Shown here: positions 40,156 to 48,454 of the stretch, one piece after another
Numbering within the stretch: the stretch's first letter is position 1
Layout: every line of letters begins with the position of its first letter
Origin: Streptomyces griseiscabiei
GTDB lineage: Bacteria > Actinomycetota > Actinomycetes > Streptomycetales > Streptomycetaceae
Length of the DNA stretch: 64,000 bases
Reading direction: 5' to 3'
NCBI RefSeq assembly: GCF_020010925.1
Contig: NZ_JAGJBZ010000002.1
Span: 434,001 to 498,000 of the forward strand
Notes under the pieces: generated by a model
The model's input: only the letters and a program-made list of their open reading frames with translations
Database searches by the model: none
What the model was told of the DNA's origin: nothing
Translations under genes and position numbers: made by a program

Positions 40156-41358
40156 ATGACTGGAACGAACGGCACGACCTCGGTGATCGTCGCGGGCGCC
40201 CGTACGCCCATGGGACGGTTGCTCGGTTCGCTGAAGTCCTTCTCCGGAGCCGACCTCGGCGGCTTCGCGATCAAGGCCGCCCTGGACCGTGCGGGGATCG
40301 GTGGCGACCAGGTGCAGTACGTGATCATGGGCCAGGTGCTCCAGGCCGGGGCAGGGCAGATCCCGGCACGCCAGGCCGCCGTCAAGGCGGGCATTCCGAT
40401 GAAAGTGCCCGCGCTCACGATCAACAAGGTGTGTCTCTCGGGCCTCGACGCCATCGCGCTGGCCGACCAGCTGATCCGCGCCGGCGAGTTCGACGTGATC
40501 GTGGCGGGCGGCCAGGAGTCCATGACCAACGCCCCCCATCTGCTCCCGAAGTCCCGTGAGGGCTACAAGTACGGGGCGATCCAGATGCTCGACGCGATGG
40601 CGTACGACGGGCTCACGGACTCCTTCGAGAACATCGCCATGGGCGAGTCCACCGAGAAGCACAACACCCGGCTCGGCATCCTGCGCCCCGAGCAGGACGA
40701 GATCGCCGCGCAGTCCCACCAGCGGGCCGCCGCAGCCCAGAAGAACGGCCTCTTCGACGCCGAGATCACCCCGGTGGAGATCCCGCAGCGCAAGGGCGAG
40801 CCGGTCGTCTTCAGCCAGGACGAGGGCATCCGCGGCGAGACGACCGCCGAGTCGCTGGGCAAGCTGCGCCCGGCCTTCGCCAAGGACGGCACGATCACGG
40901 CCGGTTCCGCCTCGCAGATCTCCGACGGCGCCGCCGCCGTGGTCGTCATGAGCAAGGCCAAGGCGCAGGAGCTGGGTCTGACCTGGCTCGCCGAGATCGG
41001 CGCCCACGGGAACGTGGCCGGGCCGGACAACTCGCTCCAGTCCCAGCCGTCGAACGCCATCCAGCACGCGCTGCAGAAGGACGGGCTGGAGGTCGCGGAC
41101 CTCGACCTCATCGAGATCAACGAGGCCTTCGCCGCCGTCGCCGTGCAGTCAATGAAGGACCTCGGCGTGTCCCCGGAAAAGGTGAACGTCAATGGTGGTG
41201 CGATCGCTCTCGGGCACCCCATCGGCATGTCCGGCGCCCGTCTCGTCCTGCACCTCGCCCTGGAGCTGAAGCGGCGCGGCGGCGGGGTCGGCGCGGCGGC
41301 GCTGTGCGGTGGCGGCGGGCAGGGCGACGCGCTGATCGTGCGGGTGCCCAAGGCCTGA
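40156..41358 (+). CDS. Acetyl-CoA C-acetyltransferase (thiolase)
   Basis: Condenses two acetyl-CoA to acetoacetyl-CoA or cleaves it, 400 residues. The nucleophile is Cys93 ([11 protein letters not shown]), the catalytic His354 lies in [13 protein letters not shown] and the second Cys384 in [11 protein letters not shown]; the substrate-binding [13 protein letters not shown] is present. The ATG at 40156 gives a family-like N-terminus, while the upstream open frame does not. It is followed after 46 bases by meaB. Confidence 0.94.
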   Translation: MTGTNGTTSVIVAGARTPMGRLLGSLKSFSGADLGGFAIKAALDRAGIGGDQVQYVIMGQVLQAGAGQIPARQAAVKAGIPMKVPALTINKVCLSGLDAIALADQLIRAGEFDVIVAGGQESMTNAPHLLPKSREGYKYGAIQMLDAMAYDGLTDSFENIAMGESTEKHNTRLGILRPEQDEIAAQSHQRAAAAQKNGLFDAEITPVEIPQRKGEPVVFSQDEGIRGETTAESLGKLRPAFAKDGTITAGSASQISDGAAAVVVMSKAKAQELGLTWLAEIGAHGNVAGPDNSLQSQPSNAIQHALQKDGLEVADLDLIEINEAFAAVAVQSMKDLGVSPEKVNVNGGAIALGHPIGMSGARLVLHLALELKRRGGGVGAAALCGGGGQGDALIVRVPKA

Positions 41359-41404
41359 GGCCCCCGGTTCTCAGGTTCAGGTGGCTAGTCGGAGCGGAGC
41401 TGTG

Positions 41405-42361
41405 ATGCAGGACGTCCCCACGCTGGTGGCCCAGGCCAGGGAAGGGCGGCCCCGGGCCGTCGCCCGGCTGATCTCCCTGGTGGAGGGGGCGTCCCCGCAG
41501 CTCCGTGAGGTCATGGCGGCGCTGGCCCCGCTCACGGGCGGGGCGTACGTCGTCGGCCTCACCGGCTCGCCCGGGGTCGGCAAGTCCACGTCCACGTCGG
41601 CGCTGGTGACCGCGTACCGCAGGGCCGGGAAGCGGGTCGGGGTGCTGGCGGTGGACCCGTCGTCGCCCTTCAGCGGGGGCGCGCTGCTCGGTGACCGGGT
41701 GCGGATGTCGGATCACGCGTCCGATCCCGGCGTGTACATCCGTTCGATGGCGACGCGTGGGCATCTGGGCGGCCTGGCGTGGGCCGCCCCGCAGGCGATC
41801 CGGGTGCTGGACGCGGCGGGCTGTGACGTGATCCTGGTCGAGACGGTCGGGGTCGGGCAGTCCGAGGTGGAGATCGCCTCCCACGCGGACACGTCCGTGG
41901 TGCTGCTCGCGCCCGGGATGGGGGACGGCATCCAGGCCGCCAAGGCGGGAATCCTGGAGATCGGGGACGTCTACGTCGTCAACAAGGCGGACCGGGACGG
42001 TGCCGACGCGACCGCGCGCGAGCTGAACCACATGCTCGGGCTGGGCGAGGCGCGGCGGCCCGGGGCCTGGCGGCCGCCGATCGTGAAGACCGTCGCCGCG
42101 CGGGCGGAGGGGATCGACGAGGTCGTGGCGGCGCTGGAGAAGCACCGGGGGTGGATGGAGGAGCGGGGGGTGCTGGTCGAGCGGCGGCGGGCTCGGGCGG
42201 CGCACGAGGTGGAGGCGATCGCGCTCACGGCTCTGCGGTCGCGGATCGGGGACCTTCACGGTGATCGGCGGTTGTCCGCGCTGGCCGGGCGGATCGTGGC
42301 GGGGGAGTTGGACGCGTATCGGGCGGCGGACGAGTTGGTCGCGGGGTTGACGGCGGGCTGA
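41405..42361 (+). CDS. meaB: Methylmalonyl-CoA mutase-associated GTPase MeaB
   Basis: G3E-family GTPase (318 residues) that gates cofactor loading and protects B12-dependent mutases from inactivation. Motifs: P-loop GLTGSPGVGKST, switch region AVDPSSPFSGGALLGDRVRM, DVILVETVGVGQSE and the guanine-specificity NKAD. Chaperone function would serve methylmalonyl-CoA mutase and possibly the isobutyryl-CoA mutase encoded 15 kb downstream. The ATG at 41405 is five bases after GGAG; a GTG directly in front adds one residue. The gene's 3' end uses unusually many GGG glycine codons. Confidence 0.93.
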   Translation: MQDVPTLVAQAREGRPRAVARLISLVEGASPQLREVMAALAPLTGGAYVVGLTGSPGVGKSTSTSALVTAYRRAGKRVGVLAVDPSSPFSGGALLGDRVRMSDHASDPGVYIRSMATRGHLGGLAWAAPQAIRVLDAAGCDVILVETVGVGQSEVEIASHADTSVVLLAPGMGDGIQAAKAGILEIGDVYVVNKADRDGADATARELNHMLGLGEARRPGAWRPPIVKTVAARAEGIDEVVAALEKHRGWMEERGVLVERRRARAAHEVEAIALTALRSRIGDLHGDRRLSALAGRIVAGELDAYRAADELVAGLTAG

Positions 42362-42401
42362 CGGGGGCGCGTTGTCGGGTGGGGGCCCGGTGGGGGCTGG
42401 T

Positions 42402-42500
42402 CGCGCAGTTCCCCGCGCCCCTGAAAAGCAGGGGCTTCGCCCCGTGCTTTTCGTCCCGAAAGGGCCGCAGGCCGCTTTCAGGGGCGCGGGGAACTGCGCG
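42402..42500. repeat. Cruciform-forming Streptomyces intergenic repeat
   Basis: Two 25-bp arms (42402-42426 and 42476-42500) are exact reverse complements. Between them two further hairpins can fold (AAAGCAGGGGC/GCCCCGTGCTTT and a GAAAGGGCC/GGCCGCTTTC-type stem), giving a three-way or four-way junction. The arm sequence, CAGTTCCCCGCGCCCCT, is a motif I recognise from many Streptomyces intergenic regions. A partial relative lies at 59473. Confidence 0.85.
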
Positions 42501-42574
42501 GGAAGCCCCACCCACCCGCAGTCGCCGACGTACCCGAACCCCCGAACTCCCTTGCGGCTGCTAGCTTGACCCTC

Positions 42575-42595
42575 ATGTTCCTTCACTTTGCGTAG
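42575..42595 (+). CDS. Possible six-codon leader peptide MFLHFA
   Basis: ATG TTC CTT CAC TTT GCG TAG lies 54 bases upstream of the MFS transporter gene. TAGCTT (42562-42567) ends seven bases before the ATG, the usual geometry of a leaderless start. CTT and TTT are rare codons in Streptomyces. Its stop codon runs into the hairpin that begins at 42595. No ribosome binding site is present. Small size makes this tentative. Confidence 0.4.
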   Translation: MFLHFA

Positions 42596-42629
42596 AGGCG
42601 GACCCCCACACCGGTCCCCCCTCCGCCTC
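42595..42629 (+). promoter_or_regulatory. Hairpin between leader peptide and MFS transporter start
   Basis: GAGGCGGA (42595-42602) is the exact complement of TCCGCCTC (42622-42629) across a C-rich 19-base loop. It lies just before the transporter's GAGGA ribosome binding site and could be opened or covered by ribosomes on the leader peptide. Confidence 0.45.
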
Positions 42630-42648
42630 CCAGTGAGGAACGTTCCGC

Positions 42649-43920
42649 ATGTCCGCGACCTCTCCGCGGCCGTCGTACGCCGCGGTGCTCCGCATCCCGT
42701 ACGCCCGCCGTACCTTCGCCGCCGTACTCGTCGGCCGTCTCTCCTACGGCATGGTGCCGATCGCCGTGCTGCTCGCCGTGAGCCGGGCGACGGGCTCGTA
42801 CGCCGTCGCCGGGACGGTGATGGCCCTGTTCGGGGCCACCAGTGTGTTCCTGTCGCCCGCGCGGGCGGCGCTCGTCGACCGGTACGGCCCGCGCCGGGCG
42901 CTGTTGCCGATGGCCTCGCTGTACGCCGTCCTGCTCGGTGTGCTGGCGGTGGCGAGCTGGCGGCCGGGTGCGCCGGGCCCGCTGCTGGGGGCGGTCGCGG
43001 TGGCGGCGGGTGCGTGCACGCCGCCGCTCGGGCCGACGATGCGGACGGTGTGGAGCGAACTCGCCGCTTCGGACGCCGGGTTGCTGCGGCGCGCGTACAG
43101 CCTCGACGGCGTCGCCGAGGAACTGCTGTTCGTGTCGGGGCCGTTGGTGGTGGGCGGGGTGGTGCAGTTCGCCGCTCCGGCCGCCGCAGTGGTCCTCGGG
43201 GCCGTGCTGGTGGTGGCCGGGACCTTCGGTTTCGTGACCTCTCCGGCCGTGGCGCGGATGCCCGGCAGCGGCGCGGCGCCGAAGGAGGGCGCGGGGCCCC
43301 GGTCGCGGCGCCCGGCGGCCGGGCTCGTGGCGCCCGTCGTCGCGGCCGGGGGTGTCGGACTGTCCCTCGGCGCGCTCGACCTGCTGGTGCTGGCCTTCGC
43401 CGAGCAGCGGGGGCACGGCGACGACGTGGTGGCCTGGATCTTCGCCGCGCTGTCCGCCGGGAGCGCGGTCGGCGGCCTGGCGTACGGCGTGGTCGAGTGG
43501 CGCTCCGGGGCACGCGCCCGGCTGGCCCTGCTGACGGCGGGCCTGGGCGTCACCCTCGCCGCTGCCGGGCTCGCTCCGGGCCTGGCCGTGCTCACCGGTG
43601 CCGTCGTCTGCGCGGGCCTCTTCGTCGCCCCGGCCCTGACCACGGCGTATCTGGTCGCCGACGCCTCCGCCCCGCCGGACGCCCGCACCCGGTCCGGGGC
43701 CTGGGTCAACACGGCCGTCAACGCGGGTCTCTCGGCGGGGGCGGCCGGCTCGGGCCTTCTGGTGGCCCGCTTCTCACCGTCCCTCGGCTTCGCCCTGGCC
43801 GGCGGCACGGCCCTCGTCACGGCGTTCGCCGTGGCGGTGGCAGCGACGGGGCGCCGTCGGGCGAGGGCGGCGGAGGGTGCGGTGGAGGAGGACGCGGTGG
43901 AGGAGCGGGCCGGTGCCTGA
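42649..43920 (+). CDS. Major facilitator superfamily transporter
   Basis: Membrane protein of 423 residues with about twelve hydrophobic helices. The N-terminal half carries LVDRYGPRRALLPMA, the typical loop 2-3 MFS motif. A central cytoplasmic loop is rich in Gly, Pro and Arg (about residues 205-225), and the C-terminal tail is acidic (EEDAVEERAGA). Substrate unknown; actinobacterial relatives are drug or sugar exporters. GAGGA precedes the ATG. A possible leader peptide and hairpin precede the gene. Confidence 0.87.
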   Translation: MSATSPRPSYAAVLRIPYARRTFAAVLVGRLSYGMVPIAVLLAVSRATGSYAVAGTVMALFGATSVFLSPARAALVDRYGPRRALLPMASLYAVLLGVLAVASWRPGAPGPLLGAVAVAAGACTPPLGPTMRTVWSELAASDAGLLRRAYSLDGVAEELLFVSGPLVVGGVVQFAAPAAAVVLGAVLVVAGTFGFVTSPAVARMPGSGAAPKEGAGPRSRRPAAGLVAPVVAAGGVGLSLGALDLLVLAFAEQRGHGDDVVAWIFAALSAGSAVGGLAYGVVEWRSGARARLALLTAGLGVTLAAAGLAPGLAVLTGAVVCAGLFVAPALTTAYLVADASAPPDARTRSGAWVNTAVNAGLSAGAAGSGLLVARFSPSLGFALAGGTALVTAFAVAVAATGRRRARAAEGAVEEDAVEERAGA

Positions 43921-43948
43921 GACGCCCCTGCCGGTGCCCTGAACGGGC

Positions 43949-43980
43949 GGTAGGGGCACCCGGTGCCGGGTGCCCCTACC
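43949..43980. terminator. Perfect 15-bp stem between convergent genes
   Basis: GGTAGGGGCACCCGG (43949-43963) and CCGGGTGCCCCTACC (43966-43980) are exact complements, between the MFS gene and the PepSY gene. Confidence 0.8.
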
Positions 43981-44015
43981 TGTGGGGGGAGAGAAATGGT
44001 CTCGGGGAGGGTGGG

Positions 44016-44741
44016 TCAGTCCTCCGAGCGGTCGGCCGTGAGCTTGCCGGTGTCGGGGTTCACCCTCCAGTCGCTGCCGGTGCCGTCGGCGGCGGTGGTG
44101 TCGACCTCCCAGGCCTTGTCCGCGCTCTCCTCGTCGAGGTCGACGGAGGTCACCGTGCCCTTGGCGGCGGCGGCCTCCGCGGCCTCCGCGGCGGTCACGG
44201 AGCTGCCCTTGAGGGCGGCCCGGATCTGCGCGGTCTCGGCGGCGTCGTCACCGTCGTCGTCCCGGTCGGCGTGCGTGCCGAGGACCTTGCCGGTGGCGGG
44301 GTCGACCTGGACGCTGAACCACTTGTCGCCGGCGGTCAGCACGTCGACGTCCCACACCAGGTTCGTGCCTTCGTCGTCGAGGTCGGCGGAGACGGCCGTA
44401 CCGGACTTGGCCTTCAGCGCGGTGGCGATCGCGTCGGCGGCCGTGACCTGGCCGGCCTTCGCCTCGGCCGCGTTCTCGGCCTTGTCCTCGGCGTCCTGGT
44501 CCGTGTCCCGGGCGGCCTTGTCCTCCGCCTTGTCCTCGGCCTTGTCCTCGGCCCGGTCCTGGGCCGTGTCGTCGGTGTCGTTCACGTCCGTGTCGTTGAC
44601 GTCGTCGCGGTCGTCGTTCGACACCGACACGGTCTTCTTCGCGGGCGCCTCGTCGTCACCCGCCACCGCGATGGCGGTGGCGGTGCCGCCGCCGATCAGG
44701 GCGACGGCCGTGATGGTGGCGATGACGATGTTGCGCTTCAT
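44016..44741 (-). CDS. Exported protein with two PepSY domains and an Asp-rich spacer
   Basis: Protein of 241 residues with an N-terminal signal or anchor helix (NIVIATITAVALIGGGTATAIAVAG). An Asp/Glu/Lys-rich spacer (about 37-95, DDRDDVNDTDVNDTDD and repeated AEDKAEDK) leads to two PepSY domains, each ending in a VDPATGKVLG- or VNPDTGKLTA-like beta motif. PepSY domains often inhibit proteases or sense the wall environment. The gene is divergent from an OmpR-type regulator, whose putative binding repeats lie in the shared promoter. Confidence 0.85.
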   Translation of the reverse strand: MKRNIVIATITAVALIGGGTATAIAVAGDDEAPAKKTVSVSNDDRDDVNDTDVNDTDDTAQDRAEDKAEDKAEDKAARDTDQDAEDKAENAAEAKAGQVTAADAIATALKAKSGTAVSADLDDEGTNLVWDVDVLTAGDKWFSVQVDPATGKVLGTHADRDDDGDDAAETAQIRAALKGSSVTAAEAAEAAAAKGTVTSVDLDEESADKAWEVDTTAADGTGSDWRVNPDTGKLTADRSED

Positions 44742-44800
44742 GGTTTCCTCCAGTGACGGATGCTGTCGCTTTCGACGTGGACCAATCTGGCCGAGGCACG

Positions 44801-44858
44801 CTGAAGCGGACCTGAAGCCCCCTGAAGACCGCTTCAGGTTCGGTTTGCCAAGCTGAAC
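44801..44858. promoter_or_regulatory. Phased CTGAAG repeats between the PepSY gene and the response regulator
   Basis: CTGAAG occurs at 44801, 44812 and 44822 (steps of 11 and 10 bases), followed by its inverse CTTCAG at 44832 and a weaker CTGAAC at 44853. Direct hexamer repeats at one helix turn are typical OmpR/PhoB-type binding boxes. The region sits between two divergent starts, so it could serve both. Confidence 0.65.
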
Positions 44859-44860
44859 GC

Positions 44861-45529
44861 ATGCGCCTGTTGATCGTGGAAGATGAGAAGCGGCTCGCGG
44901 TGTCGCTGGCCAAGGGACTGACGGCCGAGGGCTACGCCGTGGACGTCGTCCACGACGGCGTCGAGGGCCTGCACCGGGCGAGCGAGGGGTCGTACGACCT
45001 CGTGATCCTCGACATCATGCTGCCCGGCATGAACGGCTACCGCGTCTGCGCCGCCCTGCGCGCCGCCGGCCACGACGTGCCGATCCTGATGCTGACCGCC
45101 AAGGACGGCGAGTACGACGAGGCCGAGGGGCTCGACACGGGCGCCGACGACTATCTGACCAAGCCGTTCAGCTATGTCGTCCTCGTCGCCCGGGTGAAGG
45201 CGCTGCTGCGGCGGCGCGGTCCGTCCGGCGGGGCCTCGCCCGTGTACGAGGTGGGCGAGCTGAAGGTCGACACCGCCGCCCGGCGGGTGTTCCTCGCCGA
45301 GGACGAGATCGCCCTCACCACCAAGGAGTTCTCCGTCCTCGAACAGCTCGCCCTGCGTGCCGGGGAGGTCGTCTCCAAGGCCGACATCCTGGAGCACGTC
45401 TGGGACTTCGCCTACGACGGCGACCCGAACATCGTCGAGGTCTACATCAGCACCCTGCGCCGCAAGCTCGGCCCCACGCTCATCAAGACCGTCCGCGGGG
45501 CCGGTTACCGCTTGGAGGTCCGCCCGTGA
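44861..45529 (+). CDS. OmpR/PhoB family response regulator
   Basis: Regulator of 222 residues: receiver domain with acidic pocket (VEDEKR) and phospho-acceptor Asp51 (LVILDIMLPGMNG), Thr/Lys switch (LMLTAKD, TKPFSY), then a winged-helix DNA-binding domain (LTTKEFSVLEQLA, VEVYISTLRRKLG, VRGAGYRLEVRP). Its stop overlaps the kinase start by four bases, so the pair is coupled. No ribosome binding site is seen before the ATG; the start may be leaderless. Confidence 0.94.
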   Translation: MRLLIVEDEKRLAVSLAKGLTAEGYAVDVVHDGVEGLHRASEGSYDLVILDIMLPGMNGYRVCAALRAAGHDVPILMLTAKDGEYDEAEGLDTGADDYLTKPFSYVVLVARVKALLRRRGPSGGASPVYEVGELKVDTAARRVFLAEDEIALTTKEFSVLEQLALRAGEVVSKADILEHVWDFAYDGDPNIVEVYISTLRRKLGPTLIKTVRGAGYRLEVRP

Positions 45530-46953
45530 AGCGCCGTCTCGGCTCGGTGCGGGCCCGCGCGACCCTCGCCGCGACCGTCGTCGTCGCCGTCGCCCTGGTC
45601 GCGGCGGGCGCCGCCGTGCTGCTCTCGCTCAGGTTCACGCTCATCGACAAGGCGGACGCGGAGGCCGACTCCGTGGCCCGCAACGCCGCCTCGGCGCTGG
45701 CGAACGGCTTCGCCTACGACAGGCTCGTGCTCCCCGACGGCGACGAGAACCCCGTCGAGGTCCTGGACCGGGACGAGAAGCCCGTCGCGGTCGGCGAGGA
45801 CGTCGAGGGCATGGACGTGACCTCGGTCGACTCGGACCGGCTGAACTCCGAGTCCAACGACGACGCCGACGACTCGGCGGAGGGCGACACCGACGCCGAG
45901 GACGAGGGCAGGCTCGACCCCGGCAAGGTCGCCGACGAGACCTGGTACGGCGAGGGCAGCGCGACCGTCGAGGGGGTGATCGCGGAGTACCGGTTCGCCG
46001 GCGTCGAGGTCGTCACCCCGGGCGGTGTGCCGCTCACCGTCTACGCGGGCGCCCCGCTCGCCACCGAGGAGGACGCCGTCGGCACCGCGCTGACGACGAT
46101 GCTCATCGGGCTGCCGCTGCTGCTGCTGACCGTCAGCGGGGTGACGTACGTGGTCACCGGCCGGGCGCTGCGGCCGGTGGAGGGCATCCGTTCCGAGATG
46201 GCGGCCATCACCGCCTCCGAGGACCTCTCCCGGCGCGTCCCCGAACCGGACACGCACGACGAGATCGCCCGGCTGGCCCGGACCACGAACGAGACCCTGG
46301 CCGCGCTGGAGAGCTCGGTGGAGCGGCAGCGCGCGTTCGTCGCGGACGCCTCGCACGAGCTGCGCAGCCCCATCGCCTCCCTGCGCACCCAGCTAGAGGT
46401 GGGCGCCGCCCACCCCGAGCTGCTGGATCTTCAGGGCGCGGTCGAGGACACCGTACGGCTGCAGAGCCTCGCCGCCGACCTGCTGCTGCTGGCCCGGCTG
46501 GACGCGGGGGAGCGCCCGCCGCCGGACGCGCGCTTCGACCTGGCGACGGTCGTACGGGAGGAGGTGGCGTCCCGGGAGGGGGTGACGCTGGACGGTGTGG
46601 ACTCGGTGGAGCTGCGTGGTTCGCGCAACCAGATCTGCCGCGTCCTCGGCAACCTCCTGGACAACGCCCACCGCCACGCCCGCGAGCGGGTCGCCGTCAC
46701 CCTGCGCACCCCGCCCGGCTGGGCGGTTCTCCAGGTGGCGGACGACGGCTCCGGCGTCCCGGCCGCCGACCGCGACCGGATCTTCGAACGCTTCGTCCGC
46801 CTGGACGAGTCCCGGGCCCGGGACGACGGCGGCGCGGGCCTGGGGCTGGCGATCGCCAGGAACATCGCGACCCGCCACGGAGGCACCCTGACGGTCGACG
46901 ACGCCCCCGACGGGGGAGCCCTCTTCGAACTCCGGCTGCCCCGGGACGTCTAG
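45526..46953 (+). CDS. Sensor histidine kinase with an acidic extracellular domain
   Basis: Kinase of 475 residues: transmembrane helix (about 14-34), an extracellular region of about 150 residues that contains a run of Asp and Glu (DDADDSAEGDTDAEDEG, about 109-125), a second helix (about 190-212), HAMP, dimerisation domain with phospho-His (FVADASHELRSPIASLRTQLE) and a HATPase domain (NLLDNAHRHA, VADDGSGVP, GAGLGLAIARNI). The acidic sensor face suggests a cationic ligand such as metal ions or a cationic peptide (inference). It is cotranscribed with the regulator. Confidence 0.94.
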   Translation: MKRRLGSVRARATLAATVVVAVALVAAGAAVLLSLRFTLIDKADAEADSVARNAASALANGFAYDRLVLPDGDENPVEVLDRDEKPVAVGEDVEGMDVTSVDSDRLNSESNDDADDSAEGDTDAEDEGRLDPGKVADETWYGEGSATVEGVIAEYRFAGVEVVTPGGVPLTVYAGAPLATEEDAVGTALTTMLIGLPLLLLTVSGVTYVVTGRALRPVEGIRSEMAAITASEDLSRRVPEPDTHDEIARLARTTNETLAALESSVERQRAFVADASHELRSPIASLRTQLEVGAAHPELLDLQGAVEDTVRLQSLAADLLLLARLDAGERPPPDARFDLATVVREEVASREGVTLDGVDSVELRGSRNQICRVLGNLLDNAHRHARERVAVTLRTPPGWAVLQVADDGSGVPAADRDRIFERFVRLDESRARDDGGAGLGLAIARNIATRHGGTLTVDDAPDGGALFELRLPRDV

Positions 46954-46962
46954 GGGCGAACC

Positions 46963-46998
46963 CGGGCCCGAACCCGGACCCGGGCCCGAATCCGGGCC
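46963..46998. repeat. Two tandem 18-bp GC-rich repeats between convergent genes
   Basis: CGGGCCCGAACCCGGACC (46963-46980) is followed by CGGGCCCGAATCCGGGCC (46981-46998). The units are partly palindromic and may serve as a terminator between the kinase and MarR genes. Confidence 0.7.
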
Positions 46999-47027
46999 CG
47001 CGGTCCCCGGTTCACCCCGAGAGAGGG

Positions 47028-47504
47028 TTACGGCTTTCCGCGATGGCTCCGCAGATGCTGGGCGATCGGCGCGAGCGACTCGTGCAGCTCCTCCAGCCCC
47101 TCCTCCGGCAGCAGATCGATGAAGTGCCGCCGCACGGAGGCGACATGATGCGGGGCCACCCGCTGCATCGTCTCCATTCCGTGCTCCGTCAGCACGGCGA
47201 ACAGCCCGCGCCGGTCGGACTCGCAGTTCTCCCGGCGCACCAGGTCCCCGTTCTCCATGCGGGTGATCTGGTGCGAGAGGCGGCTCTTGGACTGGAGGGT
47301 GGCGGCGGCGAGGTCGCTCATCCGCATCCGCCGCCCCTCCGACTCGGAGAGGTTCACCAGGATCTCGTAGTCGTTCATTGTCAGGCCGAACGGCTGCAGG
47401 TCCCTTTCGAGCTGGTGAGTCAGCAGCCTGTTGACGTCCAGATGGGTGCGCCAGGCGCACTGCTCCGCATCGGTCAGCCAGCGCGTGGCCGTTTCGGTCT
47501 CCAT
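47028..47504 (-). CDS. MarR family transcriptional regulator
   Basis: Winged-helix regulator of 158 residues: the recognition segment is MSDLAAATLQSKSRLSHQITRMENGDLVRRENCESDRRG, the MarR signature. One Cys (ENCESD) lies in the wing region, where redox-sensing members sometimes carry a reactive thiol, though typical OhrR sensors use an N-terminal Cys. It follows the AIM24 genes on the same strand after 146 bases. An AT-rich stretch (around 47505-47535) directly before its start may hold its operator. Confidence 0.9.
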   Translation of the reverse strand: METETATRWLTDAEQCAWRTHLDVNRLLTHQLERDLQPFGLTMNDYEILVNLSESEGRRMRMSDLAAATLQSKSRLSHQITRMENGDLVRRENCESDRRGLFAVLTEHGMETMQRVAPHHVASVRRHFIDLLPEEGLEELHESLAPIAQHLRSHRGKP

Positions 47505-47650
47505 GAATGAAGTCTACCTAAAATGTTGAAAGGCGAACTAGTGAGGGTTCGGTGCTGCTCGGCGCCGAGGATCGGGTGGACAGGTCGGGTCGTACGGGTT
47601 GGAGCATGACAGCGCGCACACGTTCGATGTCACACTCCGCAGACTACCGC

Positions 47651-48454
47651 TCACAGCCCGAAGCGACGTTGGAGGTCCCCCAGCTGTCCGGGAAGGCGCG
47701 GTGCGCCCGCGGGCTGTCCGTGATGGCCGGGTACCCCGCCGCCGCCGGGTACGCCCGGCTCGTGCGGGACCACCCCTGTGGCCTGCTCGGCCATGAGGGC
47801 CTCGGAGGACTGGAGCAGTACCGTGCCCGCCCCGACGAACTCGAACTGGTGCTCCTCGCCGGAGGCGCCACCCAGCCCCGTCATCGCACGTAGGCCGCCC
47901 ATCAGGCCCGCCATGTACCCGTGGTCGTAGTGATGGCACGGCGAGGGGCAGTCGGCCCAGCCGACCAGGGCCTGCGGGTCGACCCGGATGGGGGGTTCCA
48001 TGAACACCACCGGGCCGTTGGAGGCGGCCACGAACTTGCCCGTGCCGATGAGGGTCAGAAAGCCCGGAACGATCGACTGCTTGAGCGCGAGACTTGGCTG
48101 AAAAGCGAGGAGATTGCCCGAGCGAATGGTCAGGTTGCCGTCTTCGAGGTCGTAGGAATTGACGTCGAAGGCCCGGTCGGCGAGGAGCATCTTGCCCGAG
48201 CCCTCCGCCACGACCCAGTCGCTCGCGTGCAGAGGCGAATGGAACGACGTACGGACGAGACCGCCGAGACGGCCGTGCCCGATGCCGTTGAACTCCATCT
48301 GGCCGTAGTAGGCGATCATCTTGCCCTTCTGCAGGAACCACTGGCTCCCCTTGAGCTCCACGCAGAAGGTGTAGTTGTTGACGTTGTCGTCGGACGGCAG
48401 CGTCATCGGGTCGTGGACGGTCGGACCGGCGACCGGGGCCCCGTACATGCTCAC
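47651..48454 (-). CDS. AIM24 family protein, third of three
   Basis: Beta-helix/TRAP-like fold protein of 267 residues of the AIM24/TIGR00266 group, recognised from GKMIAYYGQMEFNG and VVAEGSGKMLLADRA-like segments shared with the two upstream genes. Longer than they are, with a Gly/Pro-rich C-terminal extension (about 230-267) that looks disordered. The GTG start overlaps the upstream stop by four bases; ATG at 48448 would remove two residues. The family's bacterial role is unknown. Confidence 0.85.
   Translation of the reverse strand: MSMYGAPVAGPTVHDPMTLPSDDNVNNYTFCVELKGSQWFLQKGKMIAYYGQMEFNGIGHGRLGGLVRTSFHSPLHASDWVVAEGSGKMLLADRAFDVNSYDLEDGNLTIRSGNLLAFQPSLALKQSIVPGFLTLIGTGKFVAASNGPVVFMEPPIRVDPQALVGWADCPSPCHHYDHGYMAGLMGGLRAMTGLGGASGEEHQFEFVGAGTVLLQSSEALMAEQATGVVPHEPGVPGGGGVPGHHGQPAGAPRLPGQLGDLQRRFGL

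Noticed and set aside
41189..43513. 774-codon Arg/Pro-rich minus-strand frame
   Set aside because: Crosses thiolase, meaB, the cruciform repeat and the MFS gene; composition is typical of antisense reading of high-GC genes.
44861..45529. Naming the two-component system CseBC or CutRS
   Set aside because: Architecture is generic OmpR type, and the acidic sensor and PepSY neighbour do not match those systems closely enough for a symbol.
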